Positions 1-8,321 of a stretch of DNA of 64,000 bases are shown here, in pieces. The notes beneath the pieces are model-generated. The model made no database searches. It was not told the origin of the DNA and was given only the letters and a program-made list of their open reading frames with translations. The translations under genes were made by a program, and so were the position numbers. The DNA lies in the NCBI RefSeq assembly GCF_009882985.1, contig NZ_WTUZ01000037.1, positions 109,660 through 173,659 on the forward strand. Reading direction: 5' to 3'. This stretch comes from Paenibacillus silvestris. Its GTDB lineage: Bacteria; Bacillota; Bacilli; Paenibacillales; NBRC-103111. How positions within the stretch are numbered: the first letter of the stretch is position 1; every line of letters starts with the position of its first letter.

Positions 1-63
1 CAAATCTATGACTATCTCATTGTTCATAACGTGATTGCCCCACAATCGAGTTATACACGCTAA
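1..63 (+). CDS. Possible C-terminal end of a gene cut by the window edge
   Basis: Reading from base 1 there are 20 sense codons followed by TAA at 61-63, with a plausible protein-like composition (it begins QIYDYLIVHN). The gene would start left of the window and read in the same direction as the GT2 gene that follows. Twenty codons are too few to assign a family, and chance openness cannot be excluded. The position, 138 bases before the next start, fits the end of an upstream member of the glycosyltransferase locus. Confidence 0.3.
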   Translation, partial: QIYDYLIVHNVIAPQSSYTR

Positions 64-201
64 GTCCGTGTCCTGCTCGGGACAAGTCCCTAGGAATAGG
101 CTCAACTATTCTTAGTGCGAGCTTGCCCGCAGCAGAACCACACCCCTGCCATTCGCATAGAATACAATAAACCTGCTGATGATCGGGGGAATTGTTCGCC
201 T

Positions 202-1509
202 ATGCTGGTTTACGTGCTAGGAACGTCCAATAAAGTTCACATAGATGCTACAATTGCCAATCTATCGCATATTGCTCCGAATTGGTCCGTACTGTGCGAT
301 CGTGATTACGACGCAGCAGCCTTGAACGATCATCTACATGCTTATGATCAACCCTTCTTTATGACTCTGTATGCGGGAGACTTACTGAGCGCCAGCTCTG
401 TCTCAGAGCTTACCAGACAGCTCGCAGTACTTCCTGAGCACTGTGCTGGCATTATCTATGAACGCGGGGCAGCAACTACCCTGCACAATTATTCTTCCCC
501 TCCTCTTATTTGGAGAACAAGTGCTGTGCGATCCAGTGGCCGTCCCTTTTTCCTCGAAAAGGATGAACTGCCCTTTGTGGCTTATTTGCTTCATGATAAC
601 CTGTTTCACTTAAAGCAAGACTGGTCGTGGGAGACCATCCAAAGTGACGGGTGGCAGCCCCAGGCTAAGCATTACCCCAAATGGCAAAAAGCCCAGGAAG
701 AATGGGATCTGATTCGACCTATCCTGGAAGCAGAATCAACTACACTCCTGCCCAAAGTTAAGCCAACTCCCGCCATCAGCATCGTAATATGTACTTTCAA
801 TAATGCCGATTATCTCCCATGGGCAATTCGAAGCGTTTATGCACAAAGCAGGCCTGATTGGGAATTGATTATTATCGATGATGCCTCCAGCGACAACACG
901 CAGAAGAAACTGGCATCTTTGCCCGCAGACCCGCGCATTCGTATGTATACCAACGATTCTAATTATGGCAAGTCACATTGTTTAAATGTTGCTTTATCTG
1001 TAGCTGAAGCCCCTTGGCTGCTGGAGCTTGACGCAGATGACTGGCTGCCTCCAGATGCCATCCGGATTTTACTTAACGCAGCCAATACAGCTACACCAGA
1101 TACTTCACTATTGTACGGACATTATTATGAATGGACCGAAGGCGCACGACAACAGCTTATTTACGGAGGGATACGCAAAACACCCGCTGAGTTTCATGCG
1201 GAGGCGCTTCTTGCTGGAGCTCTTCCGATAGCACCGCGATGCTATCGGATTGAGACCCTTCACAGCATCCATGGCTGGATGGTGAATGCTCCTTACGAGG
1301 GTAGGTTATACGAGGATTTCGAAATCATCATCCGCTTGTCTCGCTCTCATCAATTAAGGCATCTGCCAGAGCCTCTCTATCATCGGAGAGTCCGCAAGTC
1401 CAGCATTACGCATCAACATTCCGAGAAGTATGCCGGCTGGATGACATGGATGAAAGAGCAAACCGATCTCCCACGAGGGGATGGAGGAGATACACGGCCA
1501 TCTACGTGA
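202..1509 (+). CDS. Glycosyltransferase family 2 with an N-terminal extension
   Basis: A GT-A fold sugar transferase of 435 residues. The first ~190 residues resemble a degenerate GT2-like region (MLVYVLGTSNKVHIDATI). The canonical GT2 domain follows, with AISIVICTFNNADYLPWAI, the nucleotide-binding IIIDDASSDNT and the metal-binding DADDW. A late RHLPEPLYHRRV motif is typical of GT2 enzymes. The frame stays open back to a GTG at 115, but ATG 202 is preferred: it has GGGGGA at 185-190 and starts directly with a beta strand. It lies at the edge of a polysaccharide locus and runs convergent with the small-protein genes to its right. Donor and acceptor cannot be read from the sequence. Confidence 0.85.
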   Translation: MLVYVLGTSNKVHIDATIANLSHIAPNWSVLCDRDYDAAALNDHLHAYDQPFFMTLYAGDLLSASSVSELTRQLAVLPEHCAGIIYERGAATTLHNYSSPPLIWRTSAVRSSGRPFFLEKDELPFVAYLLHDNLFHLKQDWSWETIQSDGWQPQAKHYPKWQKAQEEWDLIRPILEAESTTLLPKVKPTPAISIVICTFNNADYLPWAIRSVYAQSRPDWELIIIDDASSDNTQKKLASLPADPRIRMYTNDSNYGKSHCLNVALSVAEAPWLLELDADDWLPPDAIRILLNAANTATPDTSLLYGHYYEWTEGARQQLIYGGIRKTPAEFHAEALLAGALPIAPRCYRIETLHSIHGWMVNAPYEGRLYEDFEIIIRLSRSHQLRHLPEPLYHRRVRKSSITHQHSEKYAGWMTWMKEQTDLPRGDGGDTRPST

Positions 1510-1524
1510 TCCCCTCCCTTCCGT

Positions 1525-1728
1525 TTACGCGACTACGCGAATATAGTCAATTTGATCCACCACGATGGTCACTACTACCGGTGGACTATAGTAATACGTG
1601 TTGTTGATTTGCACCGTAAAATAACAACTTTCAACCGAAATTAACTCGCCAATAATAGGCGGATTATTTGTGAAGTACACCTCAACCGTTCTACCGATAA
1701 AACTCACCAGTAACTCTGCGAATGACAT
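1525..1728 (-). CDS. Small Sm/SH3-like beta-barrel protein, probable spore-surface protein
   Basis: A 67-residue protein with no signal peptide and no cysteine cluster. It has an alternating hydrophobic pattern: IGRTVEVYFTNNPPIIGELI, then ESCYFTVQI, then VDQIDYIRVV. This looks like a five-strand LSm or SH3-type barrel, as in small spore-coat proteins of the DUF2642 kind; that resemblance is by eye. It has a strong AAGGAGGAG site before the ATG and is the last gene of a three-gene minus-strand group (2816-1525). Its two upstream neighbours end in a domain with the same strand pattern. Function unknown. Confidence 0.7.
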   Translation of the reverse strand: MSFAELLVSFIGRTVEVYFTNNPPIIGELISVESCYFTVQINNTYYYSPPVVVTIVVDQIDYIRVVA

Positions 1729-1740
1729 AGTTTCTCCTCC

Positions 1741-2133
1741 TTATATCACTGATTCAATGCTGGAAGCTGGAATAAGGAGAATATCTCCTGACGGCTCAAG
1801 AATTTCAATGACATCGGAACCAATGAGAATCAGCGTACCGCTCTCTGTTCCTGCGCCTGTTTGAATCGTAACCTGTGTATTTAAACGGCCCTCAACTGCA
1901 CTTAACGGATTGCAAGCTGAGACTACCGCTTCACGGACCATGAAGTACGTTGTAACGTTACCGTTACCGTCGTAATCCACCAATGAAAATCCTGATTCCA
2001 TTAATGAGGCAAGCACAGGTGTTAACTTAGCACCTACTTCAAGTCCGGGAAAATCTAACGTAGCGTCATAACAGTTAATAACGGCACGCTGCGTAGCATA
2101 ACTGTTACCAGCAATAATAACTACAACATCCAT
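1741..2133 (-). CDS. Unknown 130-residue protein with C-terminal small beta-barrel
   Basis: Not recognised as a named family. The N-terminal half (MDVVVIIAGNSYATQRAVIN) is followed by a segment with YDGNGNVTTYFMVREA. The C-terminal ~55 residues (VEGRLNTQVTIQTGAG, GTLILIGSDVIEIL, DILLIPASSIESVI) follow the pattern V-x-h-x-T, G-x-L, D-x-h-x-h, IP-x-x-I that also ends the neighbouring 211-residue protein and makes up most of the 67-residue protein. There is no signal peptide or membrane segment. AAGGAGGAAG precedes the ATG. The gene sits 12 bases from the next and is certainly co-transcribed with it. Probably structural; function unknown. Confidence 0.65.
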   Translation of the reverse strand: MDVVVIIAGNSYATQRAVINCYDATLDFPGLEVGAKLTPVLASLMESGFSLVDYDGNGNVTTYFMVREAVVSACNPLSAVEGRLNTQVTIQTGAGTESGTLILIGSDVIEILEPSGDILLIPASSIESVI

Positions 2134-2180
2134 GTAATACTTCCTCCTTCAATTAGGTTGTAATAGGATCTGATTTGCCG

Positions 2181-2816
2181 TTATGGGGCCGCAACCGCTG
2201 AATAAGGTCTGAAACCGATGATGTGGCAAATTGAGAAAATAACAATTTGATCCATATCGTTCCCCGTTGTTGGACGAAGGACTAAGGTCGATTTCCCAAT
2301 TTTCTCAACCATTCCGATCCGGTTTGGCGGCTCTCCCCCTGAACCTGCTCCGCTCGATGTGAACAGCTCAACTTCCGTATCCCAATATTCCCGCAATAAC
2401 TCTCTCAACTCTTCGTTACAACCCTCATCTGGGTAATCAACCTTCACCTTCACTTCTGTTTTCGGTGTCTCCACTTTGACGTGAACATCAGGTTTATGGG
2501 TCTCTACGTTAACAATAGGAGGCGGTGTTGTGATATGAACCTCTGGGGCTGGTGTTGTGATATGAACCTCTGGAGCTGGTGTCGTAACATGAACTTCTGG
2601 GGGATTTGTTTGCACGTTGACTTCAGCAGGAGGGGTCGTCAGATTGACGATAGGGGCTTTAGGCTGCTTGCAGATGACTTTGATCGTTCTTCTACCTACC
2701 CTTTTCTTGCATACATGGCACTTACCTTTCTTGCTTTTGTTCCTCGTGCTGCAGTCTTTTTTCTTTACAACACGAGTGGTTTTCTTAACCACACAGTCTT
2801 CTGTTATATGAGACAT
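2181..2816 (-). CDS. Basic, PEVHVTTP-repeat protein with C-terminal small beta-barrel
   Basis: A 211-residue protein with three parts. Residues 1-50 are Lys/Arg-rich with a CHVCKKR motif (KCHVCKKRVGRRTIKVICK). Residues 53-130 hold about seven imperfect repeats of 10-11 residues built on PEVHVTTPA, later PDVHVKVET and TEVKVKV. Residues 135-211 form a domain with the strand pattern of the two downstream small proteins (YWDTEVELFTSSG, GMVEKIGKSTLVL, QIVIFSICHIIGF). The repeats alternate Val with polar residues and look like an extended or beta-solenoid stalk. GGAGGTG precedes the ATG. This architecture suggests a spore-coat or exosporium structural protein; no family name can be given. Confidence 0.7.
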   Translation of the reverse strand: MSHITEDCVVKKTTRVVKKKDCSTRNKSKKGKCHVCKKRVGRRTIKVICKQPKAPIVNLTTPPAEVNVQTNPPEVHVTTPAPEVHITTPAPEVHITTPPPIVNVETHKPDVHVKVETPKTEVKVKVDYPDEGCNEELRELLREYWDTEVELFTSSGAGSGGEPPNRIGMVEKIGKSTLVLRPTTGNDMDQIVIFSICHIIGFRPYSAVAAP

Positions 2817-2935
2817 AGTGCACCTCCAAGGTTTTTACATAGACTAACAAAAATTGGATCTCTTCACATTCCTATACTACTCAGCGGAGTAGACCCTCGT
2901 CCTAGACTATCACCTAAAAATATAAATCTGGGTAT

Positions 2936-4690
2936 CTATCGCGAGTCTCGAATGTCATATAGTACTCTTTCAAAGGCATCTACACTGCGCTCCCATGTCC
3001 ATTTCGATGCCTCGAGTTCCCCCGCAGCCGCCAATCTTCTGCGCAAATCGGCATCCTCAATCAAGCGGCCGATATCGGCTGCCAAGCGGTTTTCGTAGCG
3101 ATAAGACATAAGTCCATTTTGTTCATGTCGACAGTAGTCCATATTTCCGCCGTTGTAGGTCGTGACCAAAGCTGCCCCGCAGCGCATAGCCTCGAGTCCT
3201 GGTAGAGAGGCAGAATCATAAGTAGAAGAGTTAACGAATATATCCGTTTCATTATAGTGATAGGCCATAGCACCATCGTGCCCAGGAGTTAAGTAGCGAA
3301 AGGTGGGATGATTGGCTTTGATCGACTGTAACTGGGGAGAGCTGCGAAATTCATCTGGAGGAGACATCAGATTGATACGGACATGGGGGTACTTGGCTTG
3401 CACGATTTCAAGTTGGCTGATTAAATAATCCTGCTCTCTATGCCAGGAATAGCCGCCTTCTGGCCTCCGCATAATCGCTGATACGTGCAGTTGTGTCTGT
3501 GTACTGCGAATATGCATGTTCTTAAAGGCCGTACCGACGCCTACCGGCACAATATGCGCCTGATGACCGTGATTCAAGGATATGAGCTGCTTTTGCCAAT
3601 TGGAGAGAACAACCATATGCTTCGAAATATGATACGTGGGAAACGAGATGTGATTTTCCGGCAGAAAGGCAGGTTCATAACAAAGGCTCAAGCGGACGTG
3701 CACACCTTTGCCATTCAAGCTTGCTTGATGTGCCCCGGGTACAAGCGTGTAGAAATTGGATACAATGATATCCGATTTGGGGTAATCTTTCTCATGAATC
3801 ATAAAGTGTTGTTTCGTGCGGAGGATTCTGGCATTAATGGTGTAATTGACGGTGCCTTCAGGCGGCATTAAAACAGTAACGTCATGACCTTTTGCCGAAA
3901 GCCCATTTACCAGCTCTGCCAGCATTCTCTGAGCTCCTCCGATGCTGAGCGTAATAATAGGAAATGTAATCGTCATCCTCTCCTTGGCTATCAATCCATC
4001 CAGCTGTTTCCGATAGGTGGATTGAACCAGGCCGATCTCTTTGACGATTGCACTCTCATGCTTGCGGGATCCCATTTCGGGATGCACACGGTACCGGACA
4101 AGACATTCATTGAGATAATAAAAGTCATAACGTTTCATAATCCGCAGCCATAAATCATAATCCTGCGTATATTTGCGAGTTTCATTAAAGTAACCGGTCT
4201 TCTGAAATACATCCATATGCAGCATCACGGTACAGCCGTTGATAATGCAGCCTTTTTGCATGATTTTATAAAACTCCATTTTGCTGGAGCATCCAATGCC
4301 TGAAGATCCTCCAAAGATCACTCCCTGTCCATCGATATGAACATAGGAGGTATAGCTGACTTTCGCCCCTTTTTCCTGCATAAAAGCCAATTGTCTAGCT
4401 ACTTTGTGCGGTTCAAATAGGTCGTCGGAGCTTAGCCATGCGAAATATTCGCCAGTAGCGCGCCTGATACCGGCATTCAGCGCACTCGCTGTACCTCCAT
4501 TTTCTTTTTCCACATAAATAATTCGGTCCATATACGGAACAATTTTCTCCATGTGCTGGGTTGAACCATCATTAACGACGATAACTTCGATATTCGGATA
4601 GGTTTGGCTCAGCGCACTTTCAACCGCTGTCTGGACATAAGCACAGTTATAGAAAGGGATCACGATGGAGACTTTCGAATTTGCATTCAC
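2936..4690 (-). CDS. Bifunctional glycosyltransferase, GT2 fused to GT4
   Basis: 584 residues with two catalytic domains. Residues 1-~235 are a GT2 domain (KVSIVIPFYNCAYVQTAVES, VIVVNDGST, then WLSSDDLFEPHKV as the metal-binding DD). Residues ~243-584 are a GT4 GT-B domain (ITLSIGGAQRMLAELVNGLS, HVSAIMRRPEGG, FVNSSTYDSASLPGLEAMRC). The C-terminal half resembles the next gene upstream (5744-4713), as if a GT4 duplicate was captured by a GT2. It starts at GTG 4690 with AGGTAGGTG upstream and lies 22 bases downstream of that GT4. Such fusions usually add two successive sugars to one chain; that is inference here. Confidence 0.85.
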   Translation of the reverse strand: MNANSKVSIVIPFYNCAYVQTAVESALSQTYPNIEVIVVNDGSTQHMEKIVPYMDRIIYVEKENGGTASALNAGIRRATGEYFAWLSSDDLFEPHKVARQLAFMQEKGAKVSYTSYVHIDGQGVIFGGSSGIGCSSKMEFYKIMQKGCIINGCTVMLHMDVFQKTGYFNETRKYTQDYDLWLRIMKRYDFYYLNECLVRYRVHPEMGSRKHESAIVKEIGLVQSTYRKQLDGLIAKERMTITFPIITLSIGGAQRMLAELVNGLSAKGHDVTVLMPPEGTVNYTINARILRTKQHFMIHEKDYPKSDIIVSNFYTLVPGAHQASLNGKGVHVRLSLCYEPAFLPENHISFPTYHISKHMVVLSNWQKQLISLNHGHQAHIVPVGVGTAFKNMHIRSTQTQLHVSAIMRRPEGGYSWHREQDYLISQLEIVQAKYPHVRINLMSPPDEFRSSPQLQSIKANHPTFRYLTPGHDGAMAYHYNETDIFVNSSTYDSASLPGLEAMRCGAALVTTYNGGNMDYCRHEQNGLMSYRYENRLAADIGRLIEDADLRRRLAAAGELEASKWTWERSVDAFERVLYDIRDSR

Positions 4691-4712
4691 GTTGGTAACA
4701 CCTACCTTGTTC

Positions 4713-5744
4713 TTAGTTCAGCGAGGTACGTTTGTTGTATATTTCCTCCAATGTGTTCACGATATTACGTTCAAAATGGGCTTTGGTTAAGCGTGCTGCA
4801 CTAGCCTTGCCGCCAAGAGCGAGTTTCTCCGCCAACAGGGGATCAGACAACACGGCACAAATCCCCTGTGCCAGGTCTCTAGGATCTCTTGGTTTGGTCA
4901 CATACGCACTTTCCATATGCGAACAGAAATCCATCACTCCGCCTGAATTCGTCGTCACGACAGCTGTGCCGCAGGCCATTGCTTCGAGTGGCGGCAGCGA
5001 GAAGGCTTCGAACCATGATGAGGCTACGAAAACGTCTGCAGTCCGAAAGAGCTTCGCCATCTCAAATTCATTTTTGGGATAAAAAATGCGCTCTGGAACG
5101 CCAAGCGACACGAGTGAAACTTGGCCATCGGGGCAGATCAGATAGACCATATAATCGCCTACATACTCATTCTTGATGATTTCCATACAAGCATGGAAAT
5201 CATCAAATCCTTTCAGCGCATAATCTCTCCTATCCCGTGCGATGTACAGGATCACCTTCGTTGTTTTCTTGCTAGGATGAGGATGAATGCGAGGACCCTG
5301 TGGACGAAATATGCGAGGGTCTATACCGAGAGACACAATGGTGCTGCGCTGCCCTACGTGATCAAATATTTGTTGATCCAACCAGCTGGAAATGGAAATA
5401 ATCGGAACATCTTGGGAGTAGGTCCATAGAGCTGCTTCACGGTTAGGTACCCAAAGCGGCTCAAAACCAAGGCTTAATCTAACGGTTTGCTCTGGCCACG
5501 CCTCAAAGGCCGATTGAAAGGTTGTATAGAAATTGGGCAAAAGGATATCGCCATAAGGAATATGCGCTGGTTCCAACTTCGGAACAATCGTCAACTTACA
5601 AGGAATGTTATATTTTACCGTTGCCGTCTTGGGTATAACGACCTCAACTTCATGTCCCCTTTTCGTAAGCGCTCCGGCGATATCGACCAGTACCTTACAG
5701 CCCCCGCCAATATGCAAATCAGCCGCTGGGATGACAATTTTCAT
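4713..5744 (-). CDS. Glycosyltransferase family 4
   Basis: 343 residues with a GT-B fold. The N-terminal domain starts MKIVIPAADLHIGGGCKVL, with the glycine-rich acceptor loop. The C-terminal donor domain contains KVILYIARDRRDYALKGF and the E-x7-E region VASSWFEAFSLPPLEAMACG with GTAVVTTNSGG, which binds the nucleotide-sugar. The frame is open to 5774, but ATG 5744 has GGGAGG six bases upstream and begins with the family's first strand, so 5744 is used. It sits between the sulfotransferase (20 bases upstream) and the GT2-GT4 fusion, in one operon. Confidence 0.85.
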   Translation of the reverse strand: MKIVIPAADLHIGGGCKVLVDIAGALTKRGHEVEVVIPKTATVKYNIPCKLTIVPKLEPAHIPYGDILLPNFYTTFQSAFEAWPEQTVRLSLGFEPLWVPNREAALWTYSQDVPIISISSWLDQQIFDHVGQRSTIVSLGIDPRIFRPQGPRIHPHPSKKTTKVILYIARDRRDYALKGFDDFHACMEIIKNEYVGDYMVYLICPDGQVSLVSLGVPERIFYPKNEFEMAKLFRTADVFVASSWFEAFSLPPLEAMACGTAVVTTNSGGVMDFCSHMESAYVTKPRDPRDLAQGICAVLSDPLLAEKLALGGKASAARLTKAHFERNIVNTLEEIYNKRTSLN

Positions 5745-5764
5745 GGTTAACCTCCCTTCTCCGG

Positions 5765-6526
5765 TTATGACCAATCCATATCTTTTTCATAGCCGGTTCG
5801 TATCAACACATCACCTGCCACACGTTTGAAGGCCGCTATAACCTCATCGTCAAATTCGTTTCTCCAACCACCGACAACGCCTTTGCGAAAAGTAAAAGAG
5901 TTGCTGCTATCTATATTGGCCTCCATGCAGCGAACCAGCCTAGCCAAAGGCATCGGTGGCACGCTATCTTTCCACAGAAATTCCGCTATTGCTGTAATCG
6001 TTCTCCGCCTTGATGCCTTCGAAGTCATCAACTCTTCATACGTGGTGATAAAGATTCCCGGCTGAGACAACCAGCCCTGAAATACCCCGAACCAATTCTT
6101 AATATTCGGGTATTCGTCTAGGCCATTAATCAGCAGTAAATAACGTTCCTTCTGACTTGGCAAGGCAACTAGTTGCTCATAAATCGGATAGTCCGGAAGC
6201 TTTTCGACGATGTAATACGTTAGGGATACAAGCACGTCGCGCAAATCCCTGATCATAAATATCGTTTTAATACCAGGTCGGACCAAAAGCTTTGCCCACT
6301 CGGGGGAGTAGTACACATGTCCCATATAAACATCATTCGGGACTGCCTTGCCAAGAACTGAAGCCTGCATCGGCAAGTCCTTAGCCAAGCCTTCATAGAA
6401 GACATAGTCATTCATGATCGAACCGGGAATGCCTAACAAAAGCTGATTCAGGAGGTTTGTTCCGCTTTTGGGAACCGTATTTAGAAAAATGACGGGCCGT
6501 AGCTGATGAGCTCTGCGTGCATCCAT
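5765..6526 (-). CDS. PAPS-dependent sulfotransferase
   Basis: 253 residues of the sulfotransferase family that moves sulfate from PAPS to a hydroxyl or amino group. The 5'-phosphosulfate loop is PKSGTNLL (Lys20 after the chosen start), the 3'-phosphate region is IRDLRDVLVSLTYY, and FRKGVVGGWRNEF near the C terminus matches the RKGxxGDWKN signature of animal SULT enzymes with Asp replaced by Gly. The frame is open upstream to 6676, but ATG 6526 follows GGGAGGTG at good spacing and begins right before the first core strand. It is the first gene of a minus-strand operon with two glycosyltransferase genes, so a glycan hydroxyl is the likely acceptor. The upstream ~200 bases are a divergent promoter region with the 6728 gene. 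Confidence 0.8.
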   Translation of the reverse strand: MDARRAHQLRPVIFLNTVPKSGTNLLNQLLLGIPGSIMNDYVFYEGLAKDLPMQASVLGKAVPNDVYMGHVYYSPEWAKLLVRPGIKTIFMIRDLRDVLVSLTYYIVEKLPDYPIYEQLVALPSQKERYLLLINGLDEYPNIKNWFGVFQGWLSQPGIFITTYEELMTSKASRRRTITAIAEFLWKDSVPPMPLARLVRCMEANIDSSNSFTFRKGVVGGWRNEFDDEVIAAFKRVAGDVLIRTGYEKDMDWS

Positions 6527-6727
6527 GATCGGCAGCACCTCCCAATATTGGTTTATTTGTTTAAACTTAGCGTATGTGTCACAGCACCAACTTGACCTGT
6601 TAATGCGTCTATATCTCTTAACAAAGTTAGAACAAGAACACATTTTGGAAATTATATGGAAAACACAACCTCCCATCCAAGCAATTCCTATTTAATTTAA
6701 TAGAATAGAGTAAAGGAGGTGATTTTC

Positions 6728-7138
6728 ATGTCAAACATTGTTAGCATTGGGACAAGTGTTCCCGGATCATCCAGCGGCTCGCTAAGTCGTGTCGTTTCAA
6801 CGACTCCCATTACTCTTGCTGAATTCGGATTAGCGATTCCACAAGGGCCGAACAGAGTACTTCTGACGGCTACCGTTGGTATAACTTCTACTCTCCTAGC
6901 TCCTGTCTTATTATTTAACGTGCTCCGTGGCAACGCCGTTATTTTCTCCGCCAGACAGGAGGTTCTCCTGTCCACTGGGCAAGAACTTACCATCTCATTC
7001 CAGGCCATTGATACCAACGTTCCAGCAACATCGAACCAAGGATACTCATTTACTGTACAATTGCAACCAGGTTTATTAACTGGCGCAACGGTTACAGGAC
7101 CAGTCACACTTTCCGGTATCTCTTACACGTATGGCTAA
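6728..7138 (+). CDS. Small beta-rich protein of unknown family
   Basis: 136 residues, almost free of charged residues, rich in Thr, Ser, Val, Leu and Gly, with repeated beta-strand-like runs (NRVLLTATVGIT, APVLLFNVLRGNAVIF, ELTISFQAID, YSFTVQLQPG). There is no signal peptide or membrane helix. The pattern resembles jelly-roll domains at the ends of exosporium fibre proteins, but no motif proves it. A perfect AAAGGAGGTGA lies just before ATG 6728, so expression is probably strong. It is monocistronic, followed by a terminator at 7161, and divergent from the sulfotransferase operon. A structural spore-surface role is inference. Confidence 0.65.
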   Translation: MSNIVSIGTSVPGSSSGSLSRVVSTTPITLAEFGLAIPQGPNRVLLTATVGITSTLLAPVLLFNVLRGNAVIFSARQEVLLSTGQELTISFQAIDTNVPATSNQGYSFTVQLQPGLLTGATVTGPVTLSGISYTYG

Positions 7139-7160
7139 TAGAGCATTTGGAATAAAACAA

Positions 7161-7203
7161 GCTGCCTCAAAAGATCTGCAAAGATCCTTTGGGGCGGCTT
7201 TTT
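7161..7203 (+). terminator. Rho-independent terminator after the small beta-rich gene
   Basis: A 16-base stem (7161-7176 with 7183-7198, two G-U pairs) closes a TGCAAA loop and is followed by TTTTT. It ends the 6728-7138 transcript and separates it from the sugar operon starting at 7322. Confidence 0.85.
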
Positions 7204-7321
7204 CGACATATCTGCTTTTACCTATTTTTACCTAAATGTCCTTAGAGTGGGGGATAGTCCACTACTTTCATAGACAAAGAGAATAAAATGTAACCACATG
7301 CTGGAAGGAGTGGTCTCATTC

Positions 7322-8308
7322 ATGATGCGAGGGAAGCAAGTACTGGTAACAGGTGCCGCTGGCTTTATCGGCAGTCATCTTGTGCACCAGTTAGTTGCAG
7401 AAGGTGCTAATGTCAGAGCTTTTATCCGATATAATTCAACGAATTCACGCGGTTTCTTAGATCAGCTCCCCACTGATATTCAGAAGGAAATTGACATTAT
7501 CAAAGGTGACTTGCGCGATCCTCATGGGGTCTATCGTGCCGTGAAAGGTATGGATACCATCTTTCATTTAGGGGCGCTGATCGCTATACCTTATTCTTAT
7601 CAACATCCCACTGATGTTGTGCAAGCAAATGTCATCGGCACTCTCAATATCGCGCAAGCCGCTCTAGAGTTAGGGGCAGCCAAACTGATTCACACCTCTA
7701 CCAGTGAAGTGTACGGAAGCGCTCGTTATGTGCCCATGGATGAAACGCATCCGCTACAAGGCCAATCCCCCTACTCCGCAAGTAAGATCGGCGCCGATAA
7801 AATTATTGAAAGTTTTTATTGCTCGTATTCGCTGCCAGTCGTAACGGTCAGGCCGTTTAATGCTTATGGTCCTCGACAGTCCATGCGAGCAGTCATTCCT
7901 ACTATTATTAATCAAGCGCTGCATCAACCCGAAATTGTCCTCGGCAATCTCAGTGCAACCCGTGACTTTACGTTCGTAGAAGATACCGCCAGAGCATTTA
8001 TTTGTGCTGCAAGCCATGAATCAGCTGTTGGGCAGACCATAAACGCTGGATCAGGGGCAGAAATCTCCATTGGCGAGCTTGCTCAAACGATCAAACAAAT
8101 TGTTGGTAAAGATCTGCCTGTGCGAATAGCTAGCGAACGGGTACGGCCAGAAAAAAGCGAAGTAGACCGCCTCTTCTCGGACAGCAGCAAAGCCGCAGCT
8201 TTAATGGGGTGGAAACCAACCGTTCCTCTGGTGCAAGGCTTAACTCAGACGATAGCGTGGATGAAAAACCATCCAGAACTATATCGATCTAATGAATATG
8301 TCGTATAA
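7322..8308 (+). CDS. NAD-dependent nucleotide-sugar 4,6-dehydratase, LegB-like (extended SDR)
   Basis: 328 residues, extended short-chain dehydrogenase. The NAD-binding GAAGFIGSHL is at the N terminus, with HTSTSEVYGSARYVPMDE and the catalytic YSASKIGAD (YxxxK), then RPFNAYGPRQS and TRDFTFVEDT. The stretch RAFIRYNSTNSRGFLDQLP is strongly like LegB-type enzymes, which make a 4-keto-6-deoxy nucleotide-sugar. It is followed directly by a sugar nucleotidyltransferase and a 4-reductase-like SDR, so the three could build one 6-deoxy sugar. ATG 7322 is used, with AAGGAG 12 bases upstream; an in-frame ATG at 7298 has no site. The exact substrate cannot be read. Confidence 0.75.
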   Translation: MMRGKQVLVTGAAGFIGSHLVHQLVAEGANVRAFIRYNSTNSRGFLDQLPTDIQKEIDIIKGDLRDPHGVYRAVKGMDTIFHLGALIAIPYSYQHPTDVVQANVIGTLNIAQAALELGAAKLIHTSTSEVYGSARYVPMDETHPLQGQSPYSASKIGADKIIESFYCSYSLPVVTVRPFNAYGPRQSMRAVIPTIINQALHQPEIVLGNLSATRDFTFVEDTARAFICAASHESAVGQTINAGSGAEISIGELAQTIKQIVGKDLPVRIASERVRPEKSEVDRLFSDSSKAAALMGWKPTVPLVQGLTQTIAWMKNHPELYRSNEYVV

Positions 8309-8321
8309 GGAGTTGGTTTCA

